Of a DNA stretch of 64,000 nt, positions 34,647-43,143 are shown piece by piece. The stretch lies in contig JADJRB010000001.1 of assembly GCA_016712445.1 (NCBI GenBank), forward strand, positions 124,001 to 188,000, in the 5' to 3' direction. The position numbers and the translations under genes were made by a program. Origin of the DNA: Acidobacteriota bacterium. Lineage in GTDB: Bacteria; Pseudomonadota; Alphaproteobacteria; Caulobacterales; Hyphomonadaceae. Position 1 is the first letter of the stretch, and the number at the start of each line of letters is the position of its first letter. Under the pieces are notes generated by a model. The model did not search any database. It saw nothing but the letters and a program-made list of their open reading frames with translations, and was not told the DNA's origin.

Positions 34647-35465
34647 CTATTTCGGCGCAAGGCCGCCGGAAAACGGTTCACGCTGCGCGCCGTATTGTGC
34701 GTCCCAGACCGACCAGGCGTCGAAATTCGTGACCGTGAACACGCAGGTCTCCGGGTATTGCAGCGTGGCATCGGCCGAGGCGAGCCAGCGGGCGACCTGG
34801 TCGCGCACGTAGGCGCTTTCGCTGGCCCGGTCGATGAACTGCTGCCCGTCCATGTTGAACGCCGTGTAGATATCTGCATCAGCGAAGTACCAGCCCATAT
34901 AGGTGTTCACGGCGCGCTCGAAGTCGGCTGCGAGTTCCGGGACGCTCGCGCGGTCGGTCCACCTGTTCGTACACGGCGCATCGGAGGCCAGCGGACCGCG
35001 CGTTGAGGCCGCGCGCCAGACTTCCATCAGCGCATCGGCGTTCGGGATATTAGGCGGCGAGTAAATCTGCGCATTGTAGCCATACCGTGGCTCCATCAGC
35101 CAGGCGAGGGCGCGGTAGCGCGCATGGTCTTCGGCGCTGCCTTCAAAGCGCCCCTTTGCCACCGCGTCCCGGTAGGCCTGCTGCTGCGCCGGATCTGCAA
35201 GAAAGTAGACAGCCATCCGGTCCATCAATTCCCCAAACCTTTCGTCCATGCGGACATAGGCCCGCGCCGTTTCGGCCGGATAGCGGATCGGCCCATAGCT
35301 GGCATGGAAATCATCCAGCATCTTTTCCTGCACCGCCGCAGTTCGGGCGAGAATGTCGTCCATGTCGACATCGCCCGCATCCGGCGGCCCAGCCATTGCC
35401 GGCAGCACGCTCGCGGCAAGGATCGTCCCTGCACAGAGCAGTTTCAGCATCTTCGTAATCGTCAT
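34647..35465 (-). CDS. hypothetical secreted protein
   Basis: A 272-aa protein from the ATG at 35465 (MTITKMLKLL), preferred to one 12 nt upstream because GGAGAAAG falls at SD distance. The signal peptide LLCAGTILAASVLPAMAG is followed by an acidic helical domain (DDILARTAAVQEKMLDDFHA) and the Tyr-rich middle EPRYGYNAQIYSPPNIP. Two Cys (APCTNRW and ETCVFTV) could form a disulfide. No family recognised. Confidence 0.7.
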   Translation of the reverse strand: MTITKMLKLLCAGTILAASVLPAMAGPPDAGDVDMDDILARTAAVQEKMLDDFHASYGPIRYPAETARAYVRMDERFGELMDRMAVYFLADPAQQQAYRDAVAKGRFEGSAEDHARYRALAWLMEPRYGYNAQIYSPPNIPNADALMEVWRAASTRGPLASDAPCTNRWTDRASVPELAADFERAVNTYMGWYFADADIYTAFNMDGQQFIDRASESAYVRDQVARWLASADATLQYPETCVFTVTNFDAWSVWDAQYGAQREPFSGGLAPK

Positions 35466-35556
35466 GGCTTTCTCCATCGGTGCGGCGCAGTCCCGGCCGC
35501 CACTTTCCTAGGCGGGCTTGCGAGGCAAACCGGGTCATCCGCTTGCGGATATTCCG

Positions 35557-35595
35557 GCAAAATGAAAGGCGCCGCCCCCTTCCGGAAGCGGCGCC
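35557..35595 (-). terminator. intrinsic terminator after the N/Q/Y-rich protein gene
   Basis: GGCGCCGC (35568-35575) pairs with GCGGCGCC (35588-35595). On the minus strand the hairpin is followed by TTTCATTTT, ending the transcript of the gene stopping at 35627. Confidence 0.7.
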
Positions 35596-35626
35596 CGCGC
35601 GGTCCCCTCGCGCAATCCGGTTCAGC

Positions 35627-36232
35627 TTAGCGCTGCAGCGGATACCAGTTACCCGAACCGTTCGGGTCAGCCATCCAGTAGTTGCCCGACTGGTCGACGT
35701 AGTAGCTGTTGCCCTGGTAGGAGTTGTAGGTGTCGTAGCCCCAGGTGTGCGGCAGCGTCTGGCCGTTGCCGTAGCCGTAGTAGGTCGAGTTGCCCATCAG
35801 GCCGTTGCCGGCCTCGGTCATGTTGTTCGAGAAGCCGCCGGTATAGGCGCCGTAGGCGTTGTTGTAGTTGGTCACCGCGCCCTGGTAGCCCGCCCAGGCA
35901 TTCTTCTCCTTGTTCACGATGTCGTTCGAGGTGTTGTAGTAGCCCTGCACGTTCTGGAACCCGCCGGTAGCGGCGTAGTTGTAGGCGAACTGTTCCAGCG
36001 AGCCGCTGAACTGGCCGGAGGCGACCGACTGGTTGTACATCGCGATCACCTGCGGGTTCTGCATGTTCTGCGAGATGATGTCGTTCAGGCCGGACTGCAT
36101 CTGGTAGTTCTGGCCGGCGGCCCAGTTATTGTAGGCGCCGGTGATGTCCATCTGGGTGAAGTCCTGCGCGGAAGCTGCGCCTGCGGCAGCCATCAGAGCG
36201 GCAGCGGCGGCGAAGAGGCGAAGCGTTTTCAT
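35627..36232 (-). CDS. secreted N/Q/Y/G-rich low-complexity protein
   Basis: A 201-aa protein from the ATG at 36232 (MKTLRLFAAA), with a signal peptide ending ALMAAAGAASAQ. The mature chain is strikingly rich in Asn, Gln, Tyr, Gly and Ser and poor in charged residues (NYQMQSGLNDIISQNMQNPQ; NYNNAYGAYTGGFSNNMTE; STYYGYGNGQTLPHTWGYDT). Short Y-x-N and Y-G patterns recur without an exact repeat unit. The composition is prion-like or amyloid-like, as in curli-type or adhesive secreted proteins, but no curli repeat is seen. It ends at an intrinsic terminator. Confidence 0.8.
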   Translation of the reverse strand: MKTLRLFAAAAALMAAAGAASAQDFTQMDITGAYNNWAAGQNYQMQSGLNDIISQNMQNPQVIAMYNQSVASGQFSGSLEQFAYNYAATGGFQNVQGYYNTSNDIVNKEKNAWAGYQGAVTNYNNAYGAYTGGFSNNMTEAGNGLMGNSTYYGYGNGQTLPHTWGYDTYNSYQGNSYYVDQSGNYWMADPNGSGNWYPLQR

Positions 36233-36451
36233 GGTTCGGTTCCTTTGGTCTGGGCGGATCATCCCGCTTGCCTTCACCGGCGCGGACCCGAAGGAAAACG
36301 GTTCAGGAAATCGCGCATTTTTTCGATCTCATCCATAATTCCAATAAAATCAGCATCTTGATAGCGTCGTTCCCCTGCCACGCGCAGCCGCTTGCATTCG
36401 CCGCCGCCTGTGGCACCAATCGGCTTCGCGGCACACGAGGCGCGGGGACCC

Positions 36452-37003
36452 ATGAGCGATGAACCGGAACTGGCCATCTCGGCCCTGTCCAGCCGTGACC
36501 GCGACCGCCTGCTCGCCGAAGTGTATGACGAGCTGCGCATCCTTGCCCGCAAGATCCTCGCCGGCGACCGGGCGCGCCAGCACATAGCGCCCACCGAACT
36601 CGTCCACGGCGCCGCCATCAAGATCATCGGCCAGCGGCAGGTCTCGGCGAAGGAACGCACGCATTTCTTCGCCTACTCCGCGCATATCATGCGCCAGGTC
36701 CTCATCGACGAGGTGCGCCGCGAACACGCCGGCAAGCGCGGCGGCCCGAAAGTCACGCTGATCACGGAGATCGCCGAGAACGCGGCGCCCCAGTCGGAAG
36801 CGGTTGATGTCGAAGCGATCCACGAAGCGCTCAACAAGCTGGCCGAAGCCGATCCCGCCCTCGCGGCGCTGGTGGAGAAGCGCTACTTCTCCGGCCTGAC
36901 GCTGGAGGAAATTGCCGAAGCCGAGGGCACCTCACTCTCCACCGTCAAGCGCCAATGGCGTGTCGCGCGCGCCTGGCTGCATGATGCGCTGAAGGCCGGC
37001 TAG
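36452..37003 (+). CDS. ECF-type RNA polymerase sigma factor
   Basis: A 183-aa sigma factor from the ATG at 36452 (MSDEPELAIS). Region 2 is DELRILARKILAGDRARQHI...FFAYSAHIMRQVLIDEVRRE and region 4 has the helix-turn-helix LTLEEIAEAEGTSLSTVKRQ. It belongs to the ECF branch (TIGR02999-like) that commonly lies beside Ser/Thr protein kinase genes rather than anti-sigma factors. Indeed its 3' end overlaps by 4 nt the convergent kinase gene. Regulation by phosphorylation is inferred. Confidence 0.88.
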   Translation: MSDEPELAISALSSRDRDRLLAEVYDELRILARKILAGDRARQHIAPTELVHGAAIKIIGQRQVSAKERTHFFAYSAHIMRQVLIDEVRREHAGKRGGPKVTLITEIAENAAPQSEAVDVEAIHEALNKLAEADPALAALVEKRYFSGLTLEEIAEAEGTSLSTVKRQWRVARAWLHDALKAG

Positions 37004-39420
37004 CGGCAGGCCATGATCCGGCGCATCTCGGCGATCTGGTCGAGGTCATTGTGCCGGTCGAAATCCGAAAGGCCCCACTTCGCCTCCACCGCGTCCCAGG
37101 CCGCCTGCGCCTCCGCCGCCGCCTTGCAGCCCGCAGCCTTGCCGCGTGCATCGAACATCATTTCCGCGCGCCCGCGCATCGGCACCGCCACGCGCCTGTA
37201 GGCGTCGCCGTCTTCCGGATGCGCCGCGGCGAAAGCGCGGTAGCCTTCGAGCTGCCGCTCCACGATCGCGAGCGCTTCTTCCGGCCGGCCATTCGACTTG
37301 AGCATCAGCGCAATCTGGCCCTCGGAGATGTCCAGCAGGCGCTGTGCCAACCGGTCGGTCGGGTCCCAGTCGAGCAGGCGGCGGGCGACCGTCAGCGACT
37401 CTTCCGCCTCGCGCAGTCCGCCCTGCAGGTCGCCCAGGTCGGCGCGCGTGCTCGACAGCGAATAGTGCGCATAGTGCAGCCCGGTCAGCAGGCGGCGGTT
37501 CAGCGGAGCCGCTTTCAGACCGGCGCTGAAAAACTCCGCAGAGCGCGCATAGGCCGCCTGCGAGTCGGTGATGCGCCCGAGATAGTAATTGCTGTCGCCG
37601 AGAAGTGCCGCGATCCGGCCGGCCTCATAGTCGAAATCCATGCCCGCGCGCCCGTCCTCGTCGAGGCTGCGGATGCGGGCCTCCTCGGCCTCGCGGATGG
37701 CGAGCGCGCCTTCGAGGTCGCCCTGCGTCTGGATCGCATCCGCCACCGTCAGGCGCACACCCAGCAGCAGCGAGTTGATCTGCCCCACGGGCGTCTCACC
37801 CGGCGCGGCCAGCGCCGCCAGCACGTCGGGCTCGGCCTTGCGCGCCAGCTCCAGCTGCGCCGCCGTATCCTGCCCCATCGCGCCTTTCAGGACCGCCTGG
37901 AAATACAGCGCCCGCCCGCGCGACAGGCGCAGTCCCGCATCCTCCGGCGCCTGCGCCAGCAGCGTGTCCAGCGAGGCGATCGCACGCTCGAGGTTGGCGG
38001 CCGCCTGTTCACCCAGCCCGAGGTTTGGCCGGCTGGGCACGCCCTGCACTTCTGCCAGCCGCACGAGCCCCGTGGCCGCCTCGGCCTGCAGCGCGGCATT
38101 GTCGCCGGCCGATGCGCCGAGCGTGTCGAGATAGACCTGCGCCTTCTCCGACATCGCCAGCCGCGCCGGGGTCGATCCCGGCACCTGTTCCAGCTGGCTG
38201 TTGAGGTCAAAGATCATGAAGCCCGCAAGCGTGCGCAGTTCGGTAAAGCGCTGGTCGGCGTTGCGCCGCGACTCCTCGGCCGCAAGGTAGAGGTGCGTGA
38301 TGATGCCGAGCGCCGCAAACGTCGCCCCGACCCCGCCCGCAATCGAGGCCAGCACGACCGGCCGGCGCTGCGAGAAACGCTTCGCTAGATAGGCAAACGT
38401 GCGCGGCACCGCGCTGACCGCCTGCAGGCCCTGCCAGCGGGCAAGGTCAGCGTCGAACGCCTCGATGCTGCGATAGCGCTTCGCCGGATCAAGCGACAAG
38501 GCGGTGGCAAGGATCGCGGCAAGGTCTTCCGGATTGCGGGCCGCGCCCTGGATCACCAGAGGTTCGGCGGGCGCATCGAGGTCCGCCCGTCCCGGATCGG
38601 GCCAGGGCAGCCGCCCGGCCAGCAGCTGGTAGAGCGTCACCGCCAGCGAATAGACATCGTCCGCCAGCGTCGCCGGCTGCTTGCGGTTGCGCTCCGGGCT
38701 CGCATATGCGCGTGTCACGCCGTCAATCACGTCGGCCGCCACGACTTCCTGCAGCCGCGCGATACCGAAATCGATCAGCTTCGCGCGTCCGCCGGGCGTC
38801 ACGAGAATGTTCGACGGCTTCACATCGCAGTGGACGATGCGCGACTGGTGCGCATGCGCGAGCGCGCCCGCCACCTGCCGCACCAGCGCCACGCGCGCCT
38901 CGACACTGAGCGCCCTTGCCTCGCAATCATCATCCAGCGGCTCACCCGCCACATATTCCATGACCAGGTAGCTCAGCCCGCCGCCCGTCACGCCGCCATC
39001 GAGGATGCGGGCAATCGATTCATGATCCATGCGCGCCAGCGCCCGGCGTTCCGCATCGATCAGCGGTCCGAGATCGAACGCCCCCTGCCGCGCACGCATG
39101 AACTTGATTGCTACCGTCTGGTCGAACAGCCCGTCGGCCCGGTGCGCGCGGTAGACCGAGCCCATGCCGCCCGCCCCGATCAGCGCGTCCAGCTTGTAGA
39201 CGCCGATCTCGTCCGGCGGCAGCTCCAGCGGCGGCCCTTCGATCTCGCCGGCCAGCGAGGTGACTTCGCTGTCGGCCTCCATCAGCTCAATCACCCGGCC
39301 CAGCAGCTCCGGATCGCCCCCGCACGCCTCCACCAGCCAGTCGAGCCGCGCCTCGTGGTCGAGTTCGAACACGTCGGCAAACAGCTGCAACGCCGTGCGC
39401 TCGCGGTCTGGTGTCAGCAT
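37000..39420 (-). CDS. Ser/Thr protein kinase with TPR-like C-terminal region
   Basis: An 806-aa Hanks-type kinase. The Gly loop is LDALIGAGGMGSVYRAHRAD near residue 80 and the VAIKFM lysine follows; the catalytic loop is IVHCDVKPSNILV (HCD instead of HRD) and the Mg loop KLIDFGIARL. A single helix (VVLASIAGGVGATFAALGII) near residue 355 anchors it in the membrane. The C-terminal 400 residues are helical, Ala/Leu-rich and TPR-like, probably a periplasmic sensor. The N-terminal 70 aa (ALQLFADVFELDHEARLDWL) recur in kinases paired with ECF sigma factors. Convergent with the sigma gene. Confidence 0.92.
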   Translation of the reverse strand: MLTPDRERTALQLFADVFELDHEARLDWLVEACGGDPELLGRVIELMEADSEVTSLAGEIEGPPLELPPDEIGVYKLDALIGAGGMGSVYRAHRADGLFDQTVAIKFMRARQGAFDLGPLIDAERRALARMDHESIARILDGGVTGGGLSYLVMEYVAGEPLDDDCEARALSVEARVALVRQVAGALAHAHQSRIVHCDVKPSNILVTPGGRAKLIDFGIARLQEVVAADVIDGVTRAYASPERNRKQPATLADDVYSLAVTLYQLLAGRLPWPDPGRADLDAPAEPLVIQGAARNPEDLAAILATALSLDPAKRYRSIEAFDADLARWQGLQAVSAVPRTFAYLAKRFSQRRPVVLASIAGGVGATFAALGIITHLYLAAEESRRNADQRFTELRTLAGFMIFDLNSQLEQVPGSTPARLAMSEKAQVYLDTLGASAGDNAALQAEAATGLVRLAEVQGVPSRPNLGLGEQAAANLERAIASLDTLLAQAPEDAGLRLSRGRALYFQAVLKGAMGQDTAAQLELARKAEPDVLAALAAPGETPVGQINSLLLGVRLTVADAIQTQGDLEGALAIREAEEARIRSLDEDGRAGMDFDYEAGRIAALLGDSNYYLGRITDSQAAYARSAEFFSAGLKAAPLNRRLLTGLHYAHYSLSSTRADLGDLQGGLREAEESLTVARRLLDWDPTDRLAQRLLDISEGQIALMLKSNGRPEEALAIVERQLEGYRAFAAAHPEDGDAYRRVAVPMRGRAEMMFDARGKAAGCKAAAEAQAAWDAVEAKWGLSDFDRHNDLDQIAEMRRIMACR

Positions 39421-39507
39421 CTGTCCCGGGTCCCGGATAGGTCCATGTCCGGCCCTAGGCGTATCCCGCGCGCAAAACGGGTCAAAGCGGATTCGCCCGC
39501 CCGGACC

Positions 39508-40224
39508 TCAGAACAGGGTCGAGACCCCGTTGGCGATGTTGTGCGCGATCACCGGCAGCAGCAGGCTACCGGTCCGCTCGCGCAGCCAGAGCAGCAACAG
39601 CGCCGGCCCGCCGGTCATCGCAAACGTCAGGGCGTCGACGTCGATGGCCCCCGCCTCATAGCTGAGCGCATGCGTCAGCCCGAACAGAACCGACGTCAGC
39701 AGGCCGCCATAGCCGATGGGCGCGCCGAGCACGTTCAGTTTCGGCCGGAACGCCTCGTTCAAGGCCAGAAGCAGCGTGCCGCGATAGAAGAATTCCTCGT
39801 CGAGCCCCGGCATCGTCCACTGGAAGGCGATGGTCTCGGCGTTGTCCGGCACGCCGTCCGCCCCGCTGATCGCCATCCAGAAGAACAGCGCCGCGAGCGC
39901 AGCGAACATCAGCAGCGAGCCGCGCCATCGCGGCCCCTGCTCCAGCCGCGCGCCCGACCTCGCCCATCCAAATGCCGGGAGCGACATCACAACGAGCGTG
40001 CCCGCAAAAGCCGCCAGCTTGCCCGCCCAGTTCCAGTCCGCATCCGGAAATGGATCCGATATCGTCCAGAACCCGCGCGTCAGCAGGGCCTGATAGGCAA
40101 GGTTCATCACCAGTGCGGCGACAAGCCAGTGCGCGCGAAACCCATTACGGAAAACCAGCGCGCCGATCAATCCGAGACCAGCAAGAATGCCGGTCTCGAT
40201 CAGTGTCCTTACAAATTCGTCCAT
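39508..40224 (-). CDS. CPBP-family intramembrane metalloprotease
   Basis: A 238-aa membrane protein from the ATG at 40224 (MDEFVRTLIE); a GTG 6 nt upstream is an alternative. The ABI/CPBP motifs are complete: EExxxR in GLDEEFFYRGTLL, FxxxH in FGLTHALSYE, and HNIAN in VIAHNIANGVS. Roughly seven helices. CPBP proteins are Rce1-like proteases, often involved in bacteriocin self-immunity, though most have unknown substrates. Confidence 0.9.
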   Translation of the reverse strand: MDEFVRTLIETGILAGLGLIGALVFRNGFRAHWLVAALVMNLAYQALLTRGFWTISDPFPDADWNWAGKLAAFAGTLVVMSLPAFGWARSGARLEQGPRWRGSLLMFAALAALFFWMAISGADGVPDNAETIAFQWTMPGLDEEFFYRGTLLLALNEAFRPKLNVLGAPIGYGGLLTSVLFGLTHALSYEAGAIDVDALTFAMTGGPALLLLWLRERTGSLLLPVIAHNIANGVSTLF

Positions 40225-40299
40225 GCGCACTCCGCCTGCTGCATTGCCCAGATGCAGTCAGGACGGCCTGCGGATGCGGCGCCGCCGAATAAAGTTAGC

Positions 40300-41676
40300 T
40301 CACCCCGCCTTGCGCGTGCTCTCGCCGCCGGCTTCCACCGCCTGCAGCTTTTCCGCCACGAGGAAGGCGAGTTCCAGCGCCTGCTCGCCGTTCAGGCGTG
40401 GGTCGCAGTGCGTGTGGTAGCGGCTCGAGAGGTCTTCCTCGGAGATCGCCTGCGCGCCGCCGATACACTCGGTGACGTTCTGGCCGGTCATCTCGAAGTG
40501 GACGCCGCCCGGATAGCAGCCTTCCGATGGCAGGATGTCGATGAACTGGCGCACTTCGCTCAGTACACGGTCGACCGGGCGCGTCTTGAAGCCGGTGCCC
40601 GTCTTCAGCGTATTGCCGTGCATGGGATCGCACGACCACACGACGGTGCGGCCGGATTTCTTGATCGCGCGCGCCAGCGGCGGCAGGCCCTTGGCCACGC
40701 CTTCCGACCCGAAACGCGAGATGAGCGTGATGCGGCCGGGTTCGTCTGCCGGGTTCAGAACATCGATCAGGCGCAGCAGCTCGTCCGTACCCATGCCCGG
40801 GCCGCACTTGATGCCGATGGGGTTCTTCACGCCCTTGCAGAAGTTCACATGTGCGTGGTCAACCTGCCGCGTGCGGTGACCAATCCACAGCATGTGCGCC
40901 GAGGTGTCGTACCAGTCGCCGCTGGTGGAATCGATGCGCGTCATCGCTTCCTCATAGCCGAGCAGCAGTGCCTCGTGGCTCGTGTAGAATTCCACCTGCG
41001 CCATCTGCGGCACGGTTTCGGCGTTGAGCCCCACCGCCTGCATGAAGCGCAGCGAGGCCGAAATCTGGTCCGCCAGTTTCTGGTAGCGTTCGCCCTGCGG
41101 CGAGCGGTCGACGAAGCCGAGCATCCAGCGCTGCACGTTGGCAAGGCTCGCATAGCCGCCCTGGCTGAACGCGCGCAGCAGGTTCAGCGTCGCCGCCGAC
41201 TGCGAATAGGCCTGCACGAGGCGCTCGGGATCCGGAATCCGGCTCTCCGGCGTGAATTCCATGCCGTTGATATTGTCGCCCCGGTAGGAAGGCAGCGTCA
41301 CCCCGTCGATGGTCTCGGTCGGCTCCGAACGCGGTTTGCCAAACTGGCCCGCAATCCGGCCCACTTTGACCACGGGCTTGGCCGCCGCAAAGGTCAGCAC
41401 CACCGCCATCTGCAGGATCACGCGGAACGTGTCGCGGATATTGTCCGGGTGGAATTCCTTGAAGCTCTCGGCGCAGTCCCCGCCCTGCAGCAGGAACGCA
41501 TTGCCGGCGGCCACCTCGGCCAGCCGCGCCTTCAGGCGGCGCGCTTCGCCCGCAAACACCAGCGGCGGATAGCTCCTGAGACGGTTTTCGACAGCCGCCA
41601 GCGCGCCCGCATCAGGATAATCCTGCGGGATGTGCAGCGCCGGCAGTTTGCGCCAGTCAGAGGGGGTCCAGGCCAT
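40300..41676 (-). CDS. aroG: 3-deoxy-7-phosphoheptulonate synthase, class II
   Basis: A 458-aa plant-type DAHP synthase from the ATG at 41676 (MAWTPSDWRK). First step of the shikimate pathway, joining PEP and erythrose 4-phosphate. Family motifs include FLLQGGDCAESFKEF, VVKVGRIAGQFGKPRS, NPIGIKCGPGM, VWSCDPMHGNT and YHTHCDPRLNGEQALE, which carry the metal ligands (Cys, His, Glu, Asp). aroC, the last pathway enzyme, is 18 kb away at 58689. Confidence 0.95.
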   Translation of the reverse strand: MAWTPSDWRKLPALHIPQDYPDAGALAAVENRLRSYPPLVFAGEARRLKARLAEVAAGNAFLLQGGDCAESFKEFHPDNIRDTFRVILQMAVVLTFAAAKPVVKVGRIAGQFGKPRSEPTETIDGVTLPSYRGDNINGMEFTPESRIPDPERLVQAYSQSAATLNLLRAFSQGGYASLANVQRWMLGFVDRSPQGERYQKLADQISASLRFMQAVGLNAETVPQMAQVEFYTSHEALLLGYEEAMTRIDSTSGDWYDTSAHMLWIGHRTRQVDHAHVNFCKGVKNPIGIKCGPGMGTDELLRLIDVLNPADEPGRITLISRFGSEGVAKGLPPLARAIKKSGRTVVWSCDPMHGNTLKTGTGFKTRPVDRVLSEVRQFIDILPSEGCYPGGVHFEMTGQNVTECIGGAQAISEEDLSSRYHTHCDPRLNGEQALELAFLVAEKLQAVEAGGESTRKAG

Positions 41677-41829
41677 ATTATGTGTGCTCCAATCTGCGGG
41701 GCATAAATCACATGGCAGGCGGATGCTCAAGTTTCACCATAATTTCACAGCAGAAAGCTGGCCCAGAGGGGGTTCCGGTGCGTAAAAGGCGCTGGGGAAT
41801 CAAGGGCTCAAGACGGGGACTGATGCGCC

Positions 41830-43140
41830 ATGCCGCATGTCTATATCAGCCATTCGGGCGCCGATCCCGATGCCTTGCTGCAGCTGCACGAGGCGCTGCG
41901 CGTTGCGGCTATTGCAGATCGCTACGCTGTGGGCGAGCCTGACCGGGCCGCCGCAGACGCCGAAATCAGCTCCGCCTTCGCTGTCATCGTGCTGGTCTCG
42001 GCCGCCGCCGTGCGCTCGAAAACGGTCCGTCAGGACATCGAGACGGCCAAGGCCGTCGGCGTGCCGGTCATCCCCTACCAGATCGACAAGGCCCGCCTCA
42101 CCGGCTTCTTCAAGACCGAGGTCCAGCCGGCCCTGCGCCTCTCCTCCGCCATGCCGGACGGTCTCGAACAGCTCGTCGCCGAGACGCAGCAGGCCTACCG
42201 CAAGAAATGCCCGGTCGTCGCCGTCATGAACCTCAAGGGCGGCGTCGGCAAAACCACCGTCACCGCCCAGCTCTCCGGTGCCTGGCAGGAACAGTTCGGC
42301 GGCCGCGTGCTGCTGGTCGATCTCGACCCCCAATACAACCTCACCCAGACCTTCTTCTCGATGGAAGACGCAGATGCCTCCTCTGGCGTCGACCGCTCGG
42401 TCATCTCGCTGTTCGAGCGCTCGCGCCTGCACGCGAAGGACGCCGCCTCGCCCGCCGAGAACTGGCTCAGCCTCACCATCGCGCCGTTCACGCCGGCGGC
42501 ACGCGACAGCTACGTCCACGAAATTCTGGGTACGGACGGCCCGCCCGGCCGGCTCGACCTGATCTCCGGCCAGTTCGAGATTTCTAAATACGCCTTCGCG
42601 AATGACCGCGACGCGCTCGCCGCGATCAAGCAGCACTTCCTGCGCTCCATCGATCACTATCGCAGCGAATACGATCTCATCATCTTCGACACGAACCCGA
42701 ACGCGACCTTCCTGACGCGCTGCGCGCTCGAAGCGGCAGACCGTGTCATCGCGCCGATGCATGCCGACATCTATTCCCTGCGCGGCGTGCGCCTCCTGAA
42801 CCTCGTCATCAAGGACCAGGTCGAAGCGGGCAAACGCCCCTCGCTCTCGGTGCTCTTCAACGCCGTGAACCGCAACGAGCAGTCGACCTTCGAAGGCGAT
42901 GCCCGCAACGGCGTCTACGACCAGATCGCGGGCTTCCCGCTGTCGAAACGCCTGATGACGGCCGCCCTGCCGCGCTCGGCCCACTTCGCTGTGAAAGCGC
43001 CGCAGGAAGACCAGCCCGCCTGGCGCCAGCTCCTCGCCCATGCCGGTCGCGGCGGCGGCCTCAAAGCCATCCGCGACAGCCTTAAACAGGTTGCGCTGGA
43101 ACTGAAGACCCTAAGCGAAGGCGGCGGCGAGGCGCACTAG
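41830..43140 (+). CDS. TIR-like domain fused to a ParA-type ATPase
   Basis: A 436-aa protein. Residues 1-100 look like a TIR domain: MPHVYISHSGADPD (strand A and the SHSGAD box), AVIVLVSAAAVRSKTV and RQDIETAKAVGVPVIPY. In place of the catalytic Glu of NAD-cleaving TIRs I read Asp (TVRQDIE), so NADase activity is doubtful. Residues 125-410 are a ParA/MinD ATPase: deviant Walker A MNLKGGVGKTTVTAQLS, VLLVDLDPQYNLTQTFF and LIIFDTNPNATFLTRCALEA. There is no ParB neighbour, so chromosome partition is unlikely. The gene is single, between aroG and gor. Confidence 0.85.
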   Translation: MPHVYISHSGADPDALLQLHEALRVAAIADRYAVGEPDRAAADAEISSAFAVIVLVSAAAVRSKTVRQDIETAKAVGVPVIPYQIDKARLTGFFKTEVQPALRLSSAMPDGLEQLVAETQQAYRKKCPVVAVMNLKGGVGKTTVTAQLSGAWQEQFGGRVLLVDLDPQYNLTQTFFSMEDADASSGVDRSVISLFERSRLHAKDAASPAENWLSLTIAPFTPAARDSYVHEILGTDGPPGRLDLISGQFEISKYAFANDRDALAAIKQHFLRSIDHYRSEYDLIIFDTNPNATFLTRCALEAADRVIAPMHADIYSLRGVRLLNLVIKDQVEAGKRPSLSVLFNAVNRNEQSTFEGDARNGVYDQIAGFPLSKRLMTAALPRSAHFAVKAPQEDQPAWRQLLAHAGRGGGLKAIRDSLKQVALELKTLSEGGGEAH

Positions 43141-43143
43141 GCC

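Noticed and set aside
38830..41706. 958-codon plus-strand frame across the kinase, CPBP and aroG genes
   Set aside because: It spans three well-supported genes in antisense and shows no domain; a typical high-GC artefact.
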